DNA of 64,000 bases from Balaenoptera acutorostrata (taxonomy: Eukaryota; Chordata; Mammalia; Artiodactyla; Balaenopteridae), in assembly GCF_949987535.1 (NCBI RefSeq), contig NC_080082.1:52490374-52554373 (forward strand), written 5' to 3'. The notes beneath the pieces are model-generated. The model did not search any database, had not been told where the DNA came from, and was given only the letters and a program-made list of their open reading frames with translations. Shown here one piece after another: positions 25,001 through 29,500 of the stretch (its first letter is position 1; the number at the start of each line of letters is the position of its first letter). The position numbers and the translations under genes were made by a program.

Positions 25001-26494
25001 GGACATCACCTCATGAAAACCTCCATGCTTGTCAAGGTGCGGTCCAAGCCTGGAGGGGAGGGATGCGGATGAGGGAAAAGCCTGGGCCCGTGGGGTCCAC
25101 CAGTCATCATCTGCTCCTACTCACAGGTGGTGGGCTCGTCCGGGCACTGCTTCCAGAACACGCACCAGGGGCCCCGCATGCAAGTATTGGACTTGGGGTA
25201 CTGGGCCCTGTGCTGGGAGGGAAGGGGTCGGGTCGAGTCTCAACAGGGCGGAACCCGAGGGCTCCTTCTGGGAATCCCTTGAATGCCTTCCTAATTTCTT
25301 CTTTCTCGTTCATTTTCGTCGTTCACCCGCCCAGCCACCCACTCCCTCCTTTAATCCATTCGTGTTTTCAGAAAGGGCTGCTTCGTGTAGATTGCACATA
25401 AACTTGTATGTTCCTTCTGATACTTTTCTGCAGGGGGAAGTAAAGTATCTGCCACACAGGGCTTCTTTTGCCAATTGGGACAAAGGCGGCACATGGGCCA
25501 GCTTGGCCCTTCCTTCATACCTCGCTCTTCCTTTGCCTGCTCACATGTGCCTTGTTCAAGCCTTTGGGTCCTTGGTTCTTCACTTGCTTACACATGCAGT
25601 ATCCCCTTTGCACAGAGGCAAACACTGAGGCTCAGAGAGGCGCAGACATCTGCTCAGAGTAACCCTGGGAGCTAATAAGTGGTAGAGGAAGCCTTGTTCT
25701 CACCCACTTCCCTGCCCACTCTCCAGGAGACAGACCCTGGTGCTTCTTCCTCTTGGGTTGGTATGACCCAGGGCAGGTAAAAGGGCTTGTAACAGCTCCC
25801 AACTCCTTGAATTACATGGAATATTCGGGGTCTAATGCAAGGAAGAGTGACTGACCTCAGCCCAATAACAATTTCCTTCTATCCTTAGTGATACGCATTA
25901 TTTTCGTCTTTATCTTAACCCCAGAAAGTCAAAGTTAACATCTCCATTTTTGACCTAGCACATCCCTTCTGGGAATCTGATCTGCAAAAAAACAGAAAGG
26001 TTGGAGACAACCTAAATGTCCACTAATAGGGGACTGGTTAAATGGTGATACATCCATGCGATGGAAAACTATGCAACTATTTAAAAAGGGCGGGGCAGGG
26101 GGGCCAGAATTCCCTGGCGGTCCAGTGTTTAGGACTCGGTGCTTTCACTGCCATGGCCCGGGTTCAATCCCTGGTCAGGGAACTACGATCCTGCAAGCCG
26201 CACCGCACCACCCCCCAAGAAAAGGGGGGCGGGGGGACAAATATTTCCACATACTGATGTGGAGTAGTCTCCAAAGTGTATTTTATTCTTAAAAGAGAAA
26301 AGCAGGGAATGGAACAGCATATACAAAACGTTAGCACGAAAGAGGTTAATTGAGAACATATATTCATGTTTGCTTTTATTTGCATGAAGAAACTCTGGGG
26401 AATTGGGCCAGAAAGTACTCATAATGGTTCCCTACGTGTGGAATAGGGAAGAGGCAGGACAGTTGGAGGATGGGAATGGAAGTGAAATTTTCAC

Positions 26495-26541
<47 letters not shown>

Positions 26542-29500
26542 CCCTGTATATATCTCCTTTATCTATCTATCTATCTAACCATGATACCCACCTAAAGATT
26601 AAGTTTTTAAAAAGTCAATGATTTTTTTTTTTTTTTTTTAGCAGACAAGGGAACAGAGGTGCTGAAGTTGGGATGTAGTCTGACTTCTCTTTCTCTGTAT
26701 CCTCAGGCTGGGGCCTTTCGGGTTTCTTGTCCCTCTCTTTCCCCTCCCCCACATTACCAGATCAAGAGGTATATGTATTTGGAAGGCTTGGAGGCTCTCT
26801 CTGGCTCCTCATCCTGGAAAAAAATGGGAACTGGAACTAATTTGATAAATAGTGGGTTCTCAATCTGTAAATATGTTGGATGAAGGAAGGAAGAAATAAA
26901 TTTACACATAATACATGCTCGAGGCTTGGGACATCTCTCAACAGTCCAGCTCTGAGACAGCCCACAGAGAAGAATGGGGCTGAGACTGGGATCCAGAGGA
27001 CAGACCAGGAACAGATTTCACTCCCTGCGCCCTAAAGCTTATTCATTCATTCAACCAATATTTATTGGGTACCTATTACATCCTATTACATGCCAGCATT
27101 GTTTTTTTAGGTGCTGGAGTTACAGCAGTGAACAAAACAGAATTCCTGACCTTATGAAGCTGATGTTCTAGTGGGGGTGGGAGTGTATTCGTTTCCTAGG
27201 CTGCCATAACAAATTGCCACAAACTGGGAAAGTTATTCTCTCCCAGTTATGGCGGTCAGAAGTCCAAAATTGGGATTGATTCCCTCTGCAGGTTCTGAGG
27301 GAGAATCTGTACTGTGCTCTCTCCTAGCTTCTGGTGGTTGTTGACAGTCCCTGACATTCCTTGGCTTGTAGATGCATCACTCCAATCTCTGTCTCCATCT
27401 TCACAAGGCCTCCTCCCTATGTGTCTGTGTCCAAATTTCCCTCTTCTTATAAGGACACTGGTCATTGGACTAGGGTCCACCCTAATCCAATGTGACCTCA
27501 TCTTAACTTGATTACATCTGTAAAGACCCTATTCCAAATTAGGTCACATGGGCAGGTACCAGGGAATTAGGACTTCCCTGGTCCTAATATCTTTTTGGGA
27601 CACACAATTCAACCCAGAACAGAGAGTCAAATAATAAGCGAGAGAAATAAAAGATATTGTATGTTAAGAGGCAATGAGTGCTAGGAGAAAAAGTAGCGGG
27701 CAAGGGGCCTGGGGTAGGTTAGCATTTTCCATAGGATGGTTCAGGGAAGACCTGGCCGAGGAGGAAACATTTGAGCAAAGACTTGAAGTCGGGGAGGAAG
27801 TGAGCATGCAGTTCTGTGCCGGAAAGCATGTCAGCGAGAGGGGACAGATGGCAGAGGCCTGGAGGCAGGAGTATGCTTCGTGTGTTAGGCTAAAGGAACA
27901 GCGAGGAGCAGGCATGGCTGGATCAGGGAGGACCGTGGAGAGAGATGAGGTCAAAGCGGTGATGGGCAGGTCACATGGGAGGCATCTGAGCAGAGGAGAG
28001 CTCAGGTGTTCACAGAGTCCCTCTGGCTGCGTGTGGGGGACAGCCTGGGGGGAGGGGCGGGAGCAGGGAGGAAATGGTCCAGCCAGGGTGGAGCAGAGGA
28101 GTTGCGGGCTGGGGGCAGAGAATAGCTCTATTTTGAAGTTTAGAGGCAACAGGATTTCTGGATGGACTGCCTGTGGGGGTGAGAGAAGAGAGGTTTCCAG
28201 GATGAGGCCAAGGCTGTTTAGCCTGAACGTGCAGGGCTGAGGTGCCGTAAACAGAGGTGGGCTGTGGGTAGATGGAATCTGAGACACACATTAGACCTCC
28301 CCGTGATTCAGGGGCTGATAGGTGTAAAGTCTTTGGCTCAGGCGAGCATGGGAATTGCTTAATCTGTGGCCACGGCCCCTCTCCGCAGTAGCCGTCAAGC
28401 CCAGGCCACAGTGTCCAGATGTCCACGTCCTTTTGACAATTGGGTGAAATCCTTGGGCCCTACCCCCGGAATGGGCCAGAAGCCTTTCATTCCCAATGAC
28501 AATGTCATGGGAGTTCCCAGATCCCTAACCCCCATCCTGGGCTCTACTTCCCTCATATACCCCATGCTTCCCCCAGGTCTACTGTCTGAGAATTCAGGCT
28601 CAACCTCAGCCCTTTATTTTATTTTATTTTTTAAAAATTAATTTTTTTTGCCCTGCTGCGAGGCTTGCGGGATCTTAGTTCCCCGACCAGGGAGTGAACC
28701 TGGGTCATGGCAGTGAAAGCCCGGCGTCCCAGCCACTGAACTGCCAGGGAATTCCCTCAGCCTTGAAAGTCCTGCTTCATAGGTGTAGGTGTTAGTGGTT
28801 TTGTATGTCTTATTCTGGAGGCAGTTGGAAGCAACCGGTCTCAGTTTGAATCCCAGCTCTACCGCTTACCAGCTGTGTGGCTTTGGATAATTAATAAGTG
28901 ACTTGACCTCTCTGTGCTTTCACTTTTGCCATCTCTAAAATGGAGATATTAATGGTCTATATCATACAAGGTTGTTCTGAGGATTAAATAAATTTGAATA
29001 TGTAAAGCACTGAGACCATTCCTCAGTGCCTTGTGCGTAGTAAGAGCTACTTAAGTGTTTGCAGTTATTATTATTTTAAGGATCCTAATAATAATCACCT
29101 TGCCCTCTGGTGAGGGTGAGCCTGGCAGGTAGGGGTGGTGTGAGTGGGAGGAGGGGTGTCTTCCCTGCCACCCCCCCAGAGCCAGGCTTTTCTCCTCCCA
29201 TTCAGGGCAACCTGATGGTGCCAGTGCTGATCGGCTGCCCCCCAGGCAAGCGCCTTGCCTTTGACATCACCTACACGCTGGAGTACAACCGCCTGCAGAA
29301 CAAACACTACTTTGACTGCGTGCACGTCGACCCCGAGATGCCCTGTTTCCTCTTCCGCGACGGTGCGTGTCCAGCCCCCTCCAATCAATGTTCAGTGTCC
29401 TCTACCCCCACTACTTTGCCCTCCCAGGCCTTTCCTCCCTGCCCGCTCACGGCCCCAGCACCCTGTGCTCTTGCCCTTGGACCACTCGTCTCTCCTTCCC

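Larger units (their letters stand above)
25184..29205 (+). other. CATSPERG: CATSPERG intron 21, repeat-filled
   Basis: A 4-kb intron with MIR, L1, L2, two SINEs, a TG microsatellite and a MaLR-like insertion, listed separately. No internal exon was recognised. Confidence 0.8.

Noticed and set aside
27664..28287. Opposed frames of 188 and 207 aa
   Set aside because: Both lie in an antisense L2 fragment of an intron; products show no protein family features.
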